The notes under the pieces are model-generated. The model did not search any database and was not told where the DNA came from. It saw nothing but the letters and a program-made list of their open reading frames with translations. Source: Nonomuraea muscovyensis (GTDB lineage: Bacteria; Actinomycetota; Actinomycetes; Streptosporangiales; Streptosporangiaceae). Taken from it: 64,000 bases of DNA. Every line of letters begins with the position of its first letter. Within the stretch, counting starts at the first letter, position 1. Made by a program: the position numbers and the translations under genes. Shown in pieces: positions 33,973-42,550 of this stretch. The stretch spans positions 2,852,001-2,916,000 of the forward strand of contig NZ_JACHJB010000001.1 of assembly GCF_014207745.1 (NCBI RefSeq). The letters run 5' to 3'.

Positions 33973-34020
33973 CCTCTATGGGAGTGTAAAGCCGGGCATG
34001 TCGGTCCGGCGCCTCTTGGG

Positions 34021-34026
34021 TAGCGT
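34021..34026 (+). promoter_or_regulatory. -10 box, leaderless promoter of DUF72 gene
   Basis: TAGCGT, then 7 nt, then the ATG at 34034. Confidence 0.5.
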
Positions 34027-34033
34027 CGGGGGC

Positions 34034-34885
34034 ATGCGGCTTCATGTGGGATGCGCGATGTGGACGCACACGCCGTGGCAGGGGCGGTTCCTGCCGCATC
34101 CGCTGCCTCCCGGCGAGCGCCTGGCGGCCTACGCGACCTGGTGCAACGCCGTGGAGGGCAACACGACGTTCTACGCCACCCCGGCCAGGGCCTCGGTCGA
34201 GTCGTGGGCGCGGCAGACGCCGCCCGGCTTCCGGTTCGTGGTCAAACTGCCCAAGCCGATCACGCACGAACGCCGCCTCACCGGCGCCGACGAGGAACTG
34301 CGCACGTTCCTGGAGACGATGGAGCCGCTCGGGCCGCGCATCCACGCCCTGTGGGTGCAGCTACCGGGCTCCTTCGGGCCGGACGGCCTCGGCACGCTCG
34401 CCGCCTTCCTCCGCCGGCTGCCCGGCTCGTACCGGTGTGCCGTCGAGGTCCGCCACCCGGCGTTCTTCGCCGACGAGCGGGCCGCGCGGCTGCTGGAGAG
34501 GGTGCTGGCGGGCGTCGGCGCCGAGTGGGTGCCGTTCGACACCGTCACGTTGTTCCGGAGCCCGCCGACCACGGACGCCGAACGGGACGCCTGGACGAAG
34601 AAGCCGCGAGTGCCGCGCCGGTCGGCCGCCCTCACCGACCGGCCGATCGTGCGCTACCTCGGCCGCGACGACGTGGACCGGACGGTCGAGGGCTGGCAGC
34701 ACTGGGTCGGCACGGTCGCCGGCTGGCTGCGCGAGGGCCGCTCGCCCACCGTCTTCGTGCACACGCCGGACAACGCCGAGGCGCTGCCGCTGGCCCGCCG
34801 CTTCCACGACGCGGTGCGAGCCCTGCTGCCGCAGCTCGAACCCCTGCCCGAACCCCTGCCGGCCGAGCCGCTGACCCTCTTCTGA
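34034..34885 (+). CDS. DUF72 family protein
   Basis: Predicted 283-residue TIM-barrel protein of the DUF72/YecE family. The N-terminus (LHVGCAMWTHTPWQGRF), the NAVEGNTTFYATP strand (about 40-52), PPGFRFVVKLPKPITHERRL (about 66-85) and RPIVRYLGRD near the C-terminus are signatures. The function of the family is not established. The ATG at 34034 is chosen because of the leaderless -10 box; an in-frame ATG at 33998 would add 12 residues. Confidence 0.85.
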   Translation: MRLHVGCAMWTHTPWQGRFLPHPLPPGERLAAYATWCNAVEGNTTFYATPARASVESWARQTPPGFRFVVKLPKPITHERRLTGADEELRTFLETMEPLGPRIHALWVQLPGSFGPDGLGTLAAFLRRLPGSYRCAVEVRHPAFFADERAARLLERVLAGVGAEWVPFDTVTLFRSPPTTDAERDAWTKKPRVPRRSAALTDRPIVRYLGRDDVDRTVEGWQHWVGTVAGWLREGRSPTVFVHTPDNAEALPLARRFHDAVRALLPQLEPLPEPLPAEPLTLF

Positions 34886-34903
34886 CTCTGCCGAGCGGCC
34901 CGG

Positions 34904-35368
34904 TCAGCCGAGGGTGAGCAGGACGTGCTCGTCGTCACCGTGGGTGAGCATGCCGGCCCGCTGGAAGCCGCACCGCTCCAACAGCCGCACGGAGGCCGTG
35001 TTGCCGATGAACGGGTCGGCGTGGAGGGGCCGGATCCGTTCCTGCCGCAGGAACAGCGTGAGAGCCCGGGTGCCGATGCCGCGCCCCCAGTAGGCGCGGC
35101 CGAACCAGTAGCCGAGGAAGCGCCGGTCGTGCTCCCACCAGCTCACGATGTTGCCGGCCGGAGCCTGCGCGACGAGGACCGTCTGGACGAGGACCGTCGG
35201 GTCGCCGAGGACCTTCGTCGTCCAGTGCTTCATGAACCGCTCCCGCTCGCGGGGCGCGAACCGCGACCGCCGGGTCGCCTCGGGATCCTGCTCCTGCTCG
35301 AAGAAGATCTCCAGATCGGCCTCGGTGACATCCCTCAGTCGCACGTCAAGGCGCATGTCAGCGTTCAT
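34904..35368 (-). CDS. GNAT-family N-acetyltransferase (RimJ/RimL-like)
   Basis: Predicted 154-residue acetyltransferase. LRDVTEADLEIFFEQEQDPEA at the N-terminus, a GYWFGRAYWGRGIGTRALTLFL acetyl-CoA region (split; Gly-rich core GRGIGTRAL, about 95-103) and NTASVRLLERCGFQ near the end are typical. ATG at 35368; a second ATG at 35356 is possible. The substrate is unknown. Confidence 0.82.
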   Translation of the reverse strand: MNADMRLDVRLRDVTEADLEIFFEQEQDPEATRRSRFAPRERERFMKHWTTKVLGDPTVLVQTVLVAQAPAGNIVSWWEHDRRFLGYWFGRAYWGRGIGTRALTLFLRQERIRPLHADPFIGNTASVRLLERCGFQRAGMLTHGDDEHVLLTLG

Positions 35369-35442
35369 GGGGCTGCAGTCTGGCAGCCGGGACCGACAGT
35401 CCGGCGCGTGCTCGCCGACCGGCTCGGTGAGCGGCCGCCGGA

Positions 35443-36417
35443 CTAGCCGGCCGGCGCCCAGATCGACGCGGGCGTGACGTAGGGCCGCAGCAGCGCGGTG
35501 AGCTCCGGATCGCCCCGGCCGTGCAACTCGTCCTCGGCGATCTTGCGGGCGGCTCCGGCCAGCAGGTCGGCGACCTGGACCCGCGGGTCCGTACGGGAGT
35601 CGACGAGCCGCAGGCCGGCCAGCGACGCGCCCAGCAGCTCCTTGAGCCCCGCGATGCGCTCGTCGGTCAGCAGGGTCTGCCGGTCGTGCACGATCGTCAC
35701 CGGCCCGCCGCCCGCGCCCCAGTGGGCGACGGCCCCGGCGATGGCCGGGATGAGCGGGTCGAGCGAGGGCAGCGCCGGCGGCCGGTCACCGGCGAGCTGC
35801 CGCTCGCGCAGCGCCTCCACCTCCGCCCTCGCCCGCTGGAGGCCGCCCAGGGCGTCGTGCAGCCGGCCGGGCGGGGCGGCCAGGAGCAGCGCGTCGAGCA
35901 GGTGGAAGGCGGGGCCGGGGTCGGTGGCCGGGGCCCGGCCGTTGCGTCCGCGCAGGAGATCGGTGAAGGCGGCCAGGAACGCCTCCCATCGCTGCGGCCC
36001 GAACGCGCGCGGCCCCTCGCGGTGCAGGAAGCCGGCCAGGTCGGGGCCCGCCGCGAGCAGGCCGGCGAGCCTGCCGGTCGCGAACAGCGCCTTGTCGATC
36101 AGCAGCACGTGGGCGTTGCCCAGGAGCGGCCCGGCCGGCCCGAGCATCCACTTCAGCGCCTCGCGGTGCTTGCTGCGGCGGATGATGCCCGACTTGTACT
36201 CGGTGGTCGGAGACGGCGCGCGGGCGCGGACGCGCTCGATGCCGTTCGCCGCCGCCGCGTGGCTCAGGTGGACGCCCGCGTGTGCGAACACGGCCGTGTT
36301 GCCGCCGATGAGCTTCTCGCCCTCGGAGCCGGACTCGTCGCACGCGATCTCGATCAGGGTCCCCCTGAGGTGGGCGCGGTTTCCGCCGTACAGTCTGGCA
36401 AGGCGGTGTCCGGGCAC
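35443..36417 (-). CDS. DUF3800-like RNase H-fold hypothetical protein
   Basis: Predicted 324-residue protein. Near the start IEIACDESGSEG gives the first acidic pair, and near the end VDSRTDPRVQVADLLAG gives two more Asp residues; this D...D...D layout resembles DUF3800 proteins with an RNase H-like fold. The middle part is not recognised. The GTG at 36417 is the track-independent best canonical start, but a start nearer the IEIACDESG strand (about residue 20) is possible because the first 20 residues look non-native. Confidence 0.6.
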   Translation of the reverse strand: MPGHRLARLYGGNRAHLRGTLIEIACDESGSEGEKLIGGNTAVFAHAGVHLSHAAAANGIERVRARAPSPTTEYKSGIIRRSKHREALKWMLGPAGPLLGNAHVLLIDKALFATGRLAGLLAAGPDLAGFLHREGPRAFGPQRWEAFLAAFTDLLRGRNGRAPATDPGPAFHLLDALLLAAPPGRLHDALGGLQRARAEVEALRERQLAGDRPPALPSLDPLIPAIAGAVAHWGAGGGPVTIVHDRQTLLTDERIAGLKELLGASLAGLRLVDSRTDPRVQVADLLAGAARKIAEDELHGRGDPELTALLRPYVTPASIWAPAG

Positions 36418-36452
36418 TCAAGGAGATTTCCGCCCAGGCGGGCCAGGCGGGC

Positions 36453-36920
36453 TCAGAAGAACTGCCCGATGCGGAACCTGCGCACCTGGAGCGGGAGCGC
36501 GTACCGGCTGATCACCTTGCGGTGGCTGACGCGGGTCCGCTTGTCGATCGTGACCTTCACGCACGTCATGTGGACCACGTGGTGGCCGAGCGGGGCGTAG
36601 TAGGAGATGGCGACGCTCCGGCGGCCGAGGCCCCGGTCGGACAGCCCCAGCCCCACCTCCCGGTACAGCCGCGCCGAGCCCTTCAGCCGGAACGCGGTCG
36701 AGCCGATGAGCGCGTGGTTCGCCGCCGTGGGACAGTGCGCGAGGATCCGCACGACGTTGTTCTGGCGCGGGCGCTGCGGCATGACCAGCAGGGACGTGCG
36801 CCGCTTCCACGAGTCGGACGGCGGGTCACCGGCCTCGCCCGGGGCCGGCGCCGCCTGCGCGGGGGCGGCCGGTCCCAGCAGCAGGGCGGTGATCGCCGCC
36901 ATCGCCGGGACCGAACGCAT
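36453..36920 (-). CDS. Secreted hypothetical protein
   Basis: Predicted 155-residue exported protein. AGGAGGAG lies 3 nt before the ATG at 36920. The signal peptide ends near AQA-AP (about residue 23). The mature part is basic and beta-rich, with Cys at about 63 and 119 that could pair. It is not a recognised family. It stands alone between a DUF3800-like gene and a RibD-like reductase. Confidence 0.6.
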   Translation of the reverse strand: MRSVPAMAAITALLLGPAAPAQAAPAPGEAGDPPSDSWKRRTSLLVMPQRPRQNNVVRILAHCPTAANHALIGSTAFRLKGSARLYREVGLGLSDRGLGRRSVAISYYAPLGHHVVHMTCVKVTIDKRTRVSHRKVISRYALPLQVRRFRIGQFF

Positions 36921-37021
36921 GTGCTCCTCCTGTCGGGACGGGTGGCGTGCTCGCACCCGGGCGGCCAGGTGGTCCCCTCCCATTGTGGGGATCCGTGGCG
37001 CGCCGGGTCGCGCGCCACGCC

Positions 37022-37615
37022 CTACCGCACGACCCGGAATCGCAGGTGCGTGACCGTGTCGGAGGCGACCACGCCGACCCGCTCCAGTTCCATCGGCTCC
37101 AGGTCCGCCAGCAGCCGGGCGCCGCCGCCCAGGACGACCGGGACGAGGTTGAGCTGCACCTCGTCCACCAGGCCGGCCGCCAGGAGCCGCCGGCCCGTCT
37201 CGGCCCCCATCACGACCACGTCCTTGCCGCCGGCCGCCGCCCGGGCGGCCTCGACGCAGCTCTCGGCGCCCGTGGTGACGAAGGTGAACGTCCCGCTCGT
37301 CATGGGCAGCGGGTCGCGCGCCAGGCGGGTGAGCACGAAGGCCGGCACGGGGTACGGGGTGTCGCCCCAGTGGGGCAGGCCGACCTCGAAGGTGCGCCGG
37401 CCGAGCACCACCGCCCCCGCCGAGGCGGACACCGCGGCGGCCACCTCCTGGTCGCGCGGGTCGGGCCGCTCGGCGAACAGCCACCGGTGCAGCCGCATGC
37501 CGCCCTCGCCCATCGGGTGCTCCGCGCTGACCCGCGGGCCGGCGACGAAGCCGTCCAGCGACATGCTCATGTGCAGGACGACCGTGCTCGTGACCGTGCT
37601 CGTGACCGTGCTCAT
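37022..37615 (-). CDS. Dihydrofolate-reductase-like (RibD C-terminal) protein
   Basis: Predicted 197-residue reductase-like protein. VVLHMSMSLDGFVAGP (about 12-27), GAVVLGRRTFEVG and GAETGRRLLAAGLVDEVQLNLVPVVLGGGARL (split) match the RibD C-terminal/DHFR-like family, which binds NADPH. GGGAGG precedes the ATG at 37615. Codons 1-12 come from three 12-bp tandem copies (37580-37615), giving Met/Thr-Ser-Thr-Val three times; the start codon itself arises from a one-base change in one copy. Confidence 0.83.
   Translation of the reverse strand: MSTVTSTVTSTVVLHMSMSLDGFVAGPRVSAEHPMGEGGMRLHRWLFAERPDPRDQEVAAAVSASAGAVVLGRRTFEVGLPHWGDTPYPVPAFVLTRLARDPLPMTSGTFTFVTTGAESCVEAARAAAGGKDVVVMGAETGRRLLAAGLVDEVQLNLVPVVLGGGARLLADLEPMELERVGVVASDTVTHLRFRVVR
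37580..37615. repeat. Three 12-bp tandem repeats at a start codon
   Basis: GACCGTGCTCGT at 37580-37591 and 37592-37603, and GACCGTGCTCAT at 37604-37615; the single difference creates the ATG of the reductase gene on the minus strand. Confidence 0.8.
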
Positions 37616-37741
37616 ACAGACCTCCCGGGGCGTCGTGTGCACCGAGGTGGACCGGCCGGCGCCCGGAAACTCATCGGGACGGGACGAGGTGGGCCCGCGA
37701 TGGTAAACCCAGCACTACTGACCGCCCCGGCGGGTCGCGGA

Positions 37742-37747
37742 TAGTGT
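37742..37747 (+). promoter_or_regulatory. -10 box, leaderless promoter of histidine kinase gene
   Basis: TAGTGT, then 7 nt, then the GTG at 37755. Confidence 0.5.
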
Positions 37748-37754
37748 CGCGAAC

Positions 37755-38912
37755 GTGCTGAACGGGACCGCGCTGGAAGCGCTCAACCAGCGGCCGATCC
37801 CCTTCCTCCGGTCGGCCTGGCCATGGCGGTCGGTGGCGTACCTGCTGGCCGGCACGGCCCTCGGGCTCGTCGCCGTGGCCCTGGTGGTCGTGTCCGCCGC
37901 GGCGGCGACGGCGGCCGCGGTCGCCGTCGCCGTCGTGCTGGTGGCGACGGCGCCGCTGCTGGGCAGGTTCGAGAGGTGGCGGCTGCGGCTGGTGGACCGC
38001 GTGCCGCTGCCCGTCACGCCCGGCCGGGGGCGGCGCGAGGCCGTCCTGGGCGCGGTCACGATGCTCGCGCTGTGGTGGATCGACCTGGTGATGCTCGCCG
38101 TCACCATCGGCGGGCCCACCGTGCTCGTCCTGTCGCCGGTCGTGCAGCCCACCGGCAACGCCGTCGCGACGACCGCGGCCTCGGTGGCGGGCGTGCTGCT
38201 GCTGCCCGTCGCCGCGTACACGGTCACGGCCTGGGCGGGCGCCCGGGCGGGGATGGTGCGGGCGATCCTCGCACCGGAATCGTCGGAGCTGCGTGAGGTG
38301 AAGCGCTCACGCGCCCGCCTGGTCGACGCGTTCGAGCTGGAACGGCGCCGCATCGAGCGCGACCTGCACGACGGCGCCCAGCAGCGGCTGGTGGCGCTGA
38401 CGATGAGCCTCGGCATGGCCAAGCTCGACCTGCCCGCCGACGCGCCGGTGGCCCGGCTCGTCGGGCTGGCCCACGACGAGGCCAAGCAGGCGCTGGCCGA
38501 GCTGCGCGAGTTGATCAGGGGCGTCCACCCACAGGTGCTCACCGATCGGGGGCTGCCGGCGGCCGTGCGCGACCTCGCAGGACGCTCGCCCGTGCCGGTG
38601 GACGTGGACCTGCCGCTGGCCGTCCGGCTGCCCGCGAGCGTGGAGGTCACCGCCTACTACGTGGTCAGCGAGGCGCTCGCGAACGTCGCCAAGCACAGCC
38701 AGGCCGGCCGCGCCACTGTGAGCGGCCGGGCCGCGGGCGAGACGTTGCTGCTGGAGATCCACGACGACGGCAGGGGCGGCGCCGACCCCGCCGGGGGGAC
38801 CGGCCTCACGGGGCTCGCCGACCGGCTCGCCGCGGTCGGCGGGAGACTGTCACTGTCCAGCCCGGCAGGCGGGCCGACCCGGGTGAGAGTGGAGATCCCG
38901 TGCGCGTGGTGA
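37755..38912 (+). CDS. Sensor histidine kinase, NarL-partner type (HisKA_3)
   Basis: Predicted 385-residue kinase. The N-terminal half has several membrane helices (about 25-75 and 100-170). The HisKA_3 domain has His205 in RRIERDLHDGAQQRL, followed by LRELIRGVHP and a HATPase domain with EALANVAKHS and DDGRGGA. The GTG start has a leaderless -10 box. It overlaps its response-regulator gene by 13 nt. The signal is not predictable. Confidence 0.87.
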   Translation: MLNGTALEALNQRPIPFLRSAWPWRSVAYLLAGTALGLVAVALVVVSAAAATAAAVAVAVVLVATAPLLGRFERWRLRLVDRVPLPVTPGRGRREAVLGAVTMLALWWIDLVMLAVTIGGPTVLVLSPVVQPTGNAVATTAASVAGVLLLPVAAYTVTAWAGARAGMVRAILAPESSELREVKRSRARLVDAFELERRRIERDLHDGAQQRLVALTMSLGMAKLDLPADAPVARLVGLAHDEAKQALAELRELIRGVHPQVLTDRGLPAAVRDLAGRSPVPVDVDLPLAVRLPASVEVTAYYVVSEALANVAKHSQAGRATVSGRAAGETLLLEIHDDGRGGADPAGGTGLTGLADRLAAVGGRLSLSSPAGGPTRVRVEIPCAW

Positions 38913-39541
38913 TCGCCGAGGACGCCGTCCTCCTGCGCGAGGGCCTGGCGGGGCTGCTCGACCGCTTCGGCCACACCGTGCTCGCCTCGGTCGGTGACGC
39001 GCCCTCGCTGGTCGCCGCGGTGGCGGAGCACCGGCCCGACGCCGTGGTGACCGACGTGCGGATGCCGCCCGGTTTCACCGACGAAGGGCTGCGCGCCGCC
39101 CTGGAGCTGCGCGAACGTCACCCGGACCTGGCCGTGCTCGTGCTCAGCCAGTACGTGGAGCAGACCTACGCGGCCGAGCTGCTCGACTCCGGGGGCGGCG
39201 CAGGGATCGGCTACCTGCTCAAGGACCGCATCGGCGACGTCAAGGAGTTCGTCGACGCGCTGGACCGGGTGGCGCGGGGCGGCACGGTCGTCGATCCGGA
39301 GGTGGTGCGCCAGCTCCTGAGCCGGCGGCGCGGCCCGCTGGGCCGGCTCACGCCGCGCGAGCAGGAGGTCCTCGCGCTCATCGCGGAGGGACGGGCGAAC
39401 GCCTCGATCGCCCGCGAACTGTTCGTCACCGAGGCGGCCGTGGCCAAGCACATCGCCGGCATCTTCCTCAAGCTCGACCTGCCGCCGGCCGCCGACGGCC
39501 ACCGGCGGGTGCTGGCCGTCCTCGCCTACCTCCGGGGCTGA
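38900..39541 (+). CDS. LuxR/NarL-family response regulator
   Basis: Predicted 213-residue regulator. The receiver domain has acidic residues near 7-8, phospho-acceptor Asp52 (VVTDVRMPP) and Lys near 108 (YLLKDRIGD). The C-terminal LuxR helix-turn-helix reads LTPREQEVLALIAEGRANASIA (split; about 150-172). The first codons lie within the end of the kinase gene, so they are coupled. Confidence 0.88.
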   Translation: MRVVIAEDAVLLREGLAGLLDRFGHTVLASVGDAPSLVAAVAEHRPDAVVTDVRMPPGFTDEGLRAALELRERHPDLAVLVLSQYVEQTYAAELLDSGGGAGIGYLLKDRIGDVKEFVDALDRVARGGTVVDPEVVRQLLSRRRGPLGRLTPREQEVLALIAEGRANASIARELFVTEAAVAKHIAGIFLKLDLPPAADGHRRVLAVLAYLRG

Positions 39542-39545
39542 TCGG

Positions 39546-39551
39546 TAAAGT
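39546..39551 (+). promoter_or_regulatory. -10 box, leaderless promoter of MBL gene
   Basis: TAAAGT, then 7 nt, then the ATG at 39559. Confidence 0.5.
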
Positions 39552-39558
39552 CTCGGCC

Positions 39559-40365
39559 ATGAACGAGCGGTGGCGCGAGATCGGCGATCGGGTCTACGTA
39601 CGGCGGCACAGGTCGTTCGACCTGAACGTCGGCCTGGTCGTGGGCGACGACCACTGCCTGGTGATCGACACCCGCATGTCCCACCGCGAGGCCGCCGACC
39701 TGATCGAGGCGATCCGCACGGTCACCTCCAGCCCGTGGACCGTCGTCAACAGCCACGCCCACTTCGACCACTGCTTCGGCAACGCGCTGTTCCGCCCGGC
39801 CGAGATCTGGGGCCACGTCCGGTGCGCCGAGGAGATCGAGGACTACGGCGAGCAGCAGCGGGCCGCCGTCATCGGCCGCCTCCCGGAGGCCCGGCGCAAG
39901 GAGGTCGAGGAGGTGTCGATCACGGCCCCCGACCAGACGTTCACCACGGCCGCCACGCTCGACGTCGGCGGCCGGACCGTGCACCTGCGCCACTTCGGCC
40001 TCGGCCACAGCAGCAACGACGTCGTCACCCACGTTCCCGACGCCGGTGTGGTCTTCGCCGGCGACCTGGTCGAGGAGGGGGCGCCGCCGGCGTTCAGCGA
40101 CTCCTACCCGATCGACTGGCCCGTGACGACCGCGGCCATGCTGGCCGAGCTGACCGGTGACGTGATCGTGCCCGGCCACGGCAGGGTCGTGGACCGGGCG
40201 TTCGCCGAGGAGCAGCGGGCCGAGCTGGCCGAGGTGGCCGACCTGGCCCGGCGGGCGCACGTCGAGGGGCTGCGCGGCCTGGTCCACGCGTTCCCCTACC
40301 CCGAGGACGTCACCCATCAGGTGATCGAGCGCGCGTTCCTGCAGCTCGACGCCCAGCTCACCTGA
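39559..40365 (+). CDS. MBL-fold metallohydrolase
   Basis: Predicted 268-residue metallo-beta-lactamase-fold enzyme. The metal motif is NSHAHFDHCFGN (HxHxDH, about 70-75); a later GLGHSSND His, FAGDLVEEG Asp and VPGHGRV His complete the two-metal site. The family includes hydrolases, glyoxalase II-like enzymes and beta-lactamases; the substrate is not clear. It is convergent with the histidine kinase at 40358 (8-nt overlap of ends). Confidence 0.85.
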   Translation: MNERWREIGDRVYVRRHRSFDLNVGLVVGDDHCLVIDTRMSHREAADLIEAIRTVTSSPWTVVNSHAHFDHCFGNALFRPAEIWGHVRCAEEIEDYGEQQRAAVIGRLPEARRKEVEEVSITAPDQTFTTAATLDVGGRTVHLRHFGLGHSSNDVVTHVPDAGVVFAGDLVEEGAPPAFSDSYPIDWPVTTAAMLAELTGDVIVPGHGRVVDRAFAEEQRAELAEVADLARRAHVEGLRGLVHAFPYPEDVTHQVIERAFLQLDAQLT

Positions 40366-41755
40366 CCCCGCAGACGCGGGCGACCGGGAAGGTGGCGACG
40401 AAGCCGCCGTCCACCGCCGCCAGCGTGCCGCCGTGCAGCGTGGCGATGTCCCGCGCGATCGGCAGGCCGAGCCCCGCCCCGCCCGCGTCCCTGGCCCGCG
40501 CCTCGTCCAGCCGGGTGAACCGGTCGAACACCGCCTCCCGCTGCTCCGGCGGCACCCCCGGGCCGTCGTCGGACACCTCCAGCACCGCCCGCCCGTCCGC
40601 GTGCCGGACGCGGACCTCGACCCGGGCGGCCGCGTGCCGTACGGCGTTGTCCACCAGGTTGGTGACCAGGCGGGCCAGGTGGCCGCGAGAGCCCTGGACC
40701 ACCACGTCCGGCTCGACGTCCAGCTCCAGCCGCACCTCGGGGCGGCGCCCGGCGCGCACCGCCTCCTCGGCGGCCACCTGCCCGAGGTCGAGGTCGTCGG
40801 CGCGCACCGGCTCGCCCGCGTCCAGCCTGGCCAGCAGGAGCAGGTCACCGGCCAGGGCCTGCAGGCGTTCGACGTCGGCCAGCGCCTCCCGGGTAAGCTC
40901 GCTCGGCCGGGCCAGCTCCAGCCGGGCCCGCAGGGTGGCGATCGGGCTGCGCAACTCGTGCGCGGCGTCGGCCACGAACCGCTTGTGCCGTTCCACGGCC
41001 GTCTCCAGCCGGTCGAGCGTGCCGTTCACGGTGGTGGCCAGCGCGGCGATCTCGTCGCCGGATTCGGGTACGGGCACCCGCTGGTGCAGGTCGCGGGCCG
41101 TGATGTCGGCGACCTTGGCCCGGATCGCGGCGACCGGCGCGAGCGCCCGGCCCACCGAGAACCACGTCATCCCGGCCACCACGAGCAGCAGCGCGGGCAC
41201 GCCCGGAAGGAGCACGCCGTTCAGCGTCGCCAGCGCCTGCTCCACGTTCGCCAGCGACACCCTCGCCCACACCGTGGCCTGCCCCGTCTTCGTCGCGACG
41301 TCCAGGGTGGCCACGGCGTAGTCGCCGGACTCGGCCCAGCTCACCTTCATGGGGACCCCGGCGGTGGACAGCACGACGTCGGCAGCGGGGACGGCCTGCC
41401 CGCGCGGCACGTCGTCGCTCAGCAGGCCGACCGCGGCGGGCGGCGCCGCCGTGTCCTCGGGAGAGGGTGTGGCGGGCCGGGTACGGGTGATGATCGTGTC
41501 GCTCGGCAGGACCTCGGCCACCGTGCTGGACGGTTCGCTCGCCAGGACGGCCTCGCCACTCTCCGCGTACGGCACCGCCGCCACGGCCCGCCGGGCCGCC
41601 TCGGCGCCCGCGGCCGACTCCAGGCTGCCGCGCAACGCCATGACGAGCACCACCGCCGTCAGGCCCAGCGCGAGCGCCACCACGAGCGTCGCCGCCATGG
41701 TGGCGCGCAGCCGCACCGACGACAGCCCGCTCACGAGCACGGTGCGCATCCTCAT
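40358..41755 (-). CDS. Sensor histidine kinase, OmpR-partner type
   Basis: Predicted 465-residue kinase. Helices near 20-42 and 190-212 flank an extracytoplasmic part; HAMP, a HisKA domain with His266 (ADAAHELRSPIATLRARLE, 262-280) and a HATPase domain (DNAVRHAA, DDGPGV) follow. ATGA overlap with its response-regulator gene shows coupling. The likely shared target is the secreted protein at 42551, just upstream of which CTTCAGG repeats occur. Confidence 0.87.
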   Translation of the reverse strand: MRMRTVLVSGLSSVRLRATMAATLVVALALGLTAVVLVMALRGSLESAAGAEAARRAVAAVPYAESGEAVLASEPSSTVAEVLPSDTIITRTRPATPSPEDTAAPPAAVGLLSDDVPRGQAVPAADVVLSTAGVPMKVSWAESGDYAVATLDVATKTGQATVWARVSLANVEQALATLNGVLLPGVPALLLVVAGMTWFSVGRALAPVAAIRAKVADITARDLHQRVPVPESGDEIAALATTVNGTLDRLETAVERHKRFVADAAHELRSPIATLRARLELARPSELTREALADVERLQALAGDLLLLARLDAGEPVRADDLDLGQVAAEEAVRAGRRPEVRLELDVEPDVVVQGSRGHLARLVTNLVDNAVRHAAARVEVRVRHADGRAVLEVSDDGPGVPPEQREAVFDRFTRLDEARARDAGGAGLGLPIARDIATLHGGTLAAVDGGFVATFPVARVCGVR

Positions 41756-42423
41756 CTCGCCTCCAGCCGGTAACCCGCCCCGCGTACCGTGACCAGCGTC
41801 GAACGGCCGAACGGCTGGTCGATCTTGCGGCGCAGGGCGCTGATGTAGACCTCGACGATGTTCGGGTCGCCGTCGTAGCTGAAGTCCCACGCCTGGGCCA
41901 GCAGCTCGCTCTTGGACACCACCTCCCCGGCCCGCCGCGCGAGCCCGTGGAGCACCGCGAACTCCTTCGGCGTCAGCGAGATGTCCACCTCGCCCCTGCG
42001 ACAGCGCAGCCCGGCCGGGTCGAGCACCAGGTCGCCCACCGTGATGGACACCGGCCGCTCCCGCCCGCCCCGCCGGATGAGGGCGCGGAGCCTGGCCAGC
42101 AGCACCACGTACGAGAACGGCTTGGTCAGGTAGTCGTCGGCGCCGGTGTCGAGCGCCTCGGCCTCGTCGTGGATGCCGTCCTTGGCGGTGAGCATCATGA
42201 TCGGCGTCCAGTTGCCGGACTCGCGCAGCCGCGCGCACACCGTGTAGCCGTTCATCCGGGGCAGCATCACGTCGAGGACGATCACGTCGTAGGGGTTCTC
42301 CGTGGCCATCCACAGACCGTCGCGCCCGTCGTGGGCCACGTCCACCGCGAATCCCTCGCCCGCGAGGCCGCCCTTGACCAGCTCGGCCAGCCGTCGTTCG
42401 TCCTCCACCAGTAGCACGCGCAC
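41752..42423 (-). CDS. OmpR-family response regulator
   Basis: Predicted 223-residue regulator. Receiver with Asp51 (VIVLDVMLPRMNGY) and Lys near 101 (LTKPFSY); winged-helix DNA-binding domain (about 128-220) with LTPKEFAVLHGLARRAGEVV and the VTVRGAGYRLE end. GTG start at 42423. Divergent from the secreted protein gene at 42551 with CTTCAGG repeats between them. Confidence 0.88.
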   Translation of the reverse strand: MRVLLVEDERRLAELVKGGLAGEGFAVDVAHDGRDGLWMATENPYDVIVLDVMLPRMNGYTVCARLRESGNWTPIMMLTAKDGIHDEAEALDTGADDYLTKPFSYVVLLARLRALIRRGGRERPVSITVGDLVLDPAGLRCRRGEVDISLTPKEFAVLHGLARRAGEVVSKSELLAQAWDFSYDGDPNIVEVYISALRRKIDQPFGRSTLVTVRGAGYRLEAR

Positions 42424-42478
42424 GCTGACAAGGGTGTCTCATCCCACCTAAAGCCAACCTGAAGATCATTTCGGCTGT

Positions 42479-42516
42479 CTTCAGGATCGCTTCAGGTGCG
42501 GCACGCCAGCCTCAGG
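42479..42516 (+). promoter_or_regulatory. CTTCAGG direct repeats (putative OmpR-type operator)
   Basis: CTTCAGG at 42479-42485 and 42490-42496 (exactly 11 bp apart), with CCTCAGG at 42510-42516 and an inverted CCTGAAG at 42458-42464. The 11-bp phase is usual for OmpR-family dimers. Located between the response regulator and the secreted protein gene. Confidence 0.5.
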
Positions 42517-42550
42517 GCGTCAGATCGTTTTCCGGACGAAGGAGACACGC

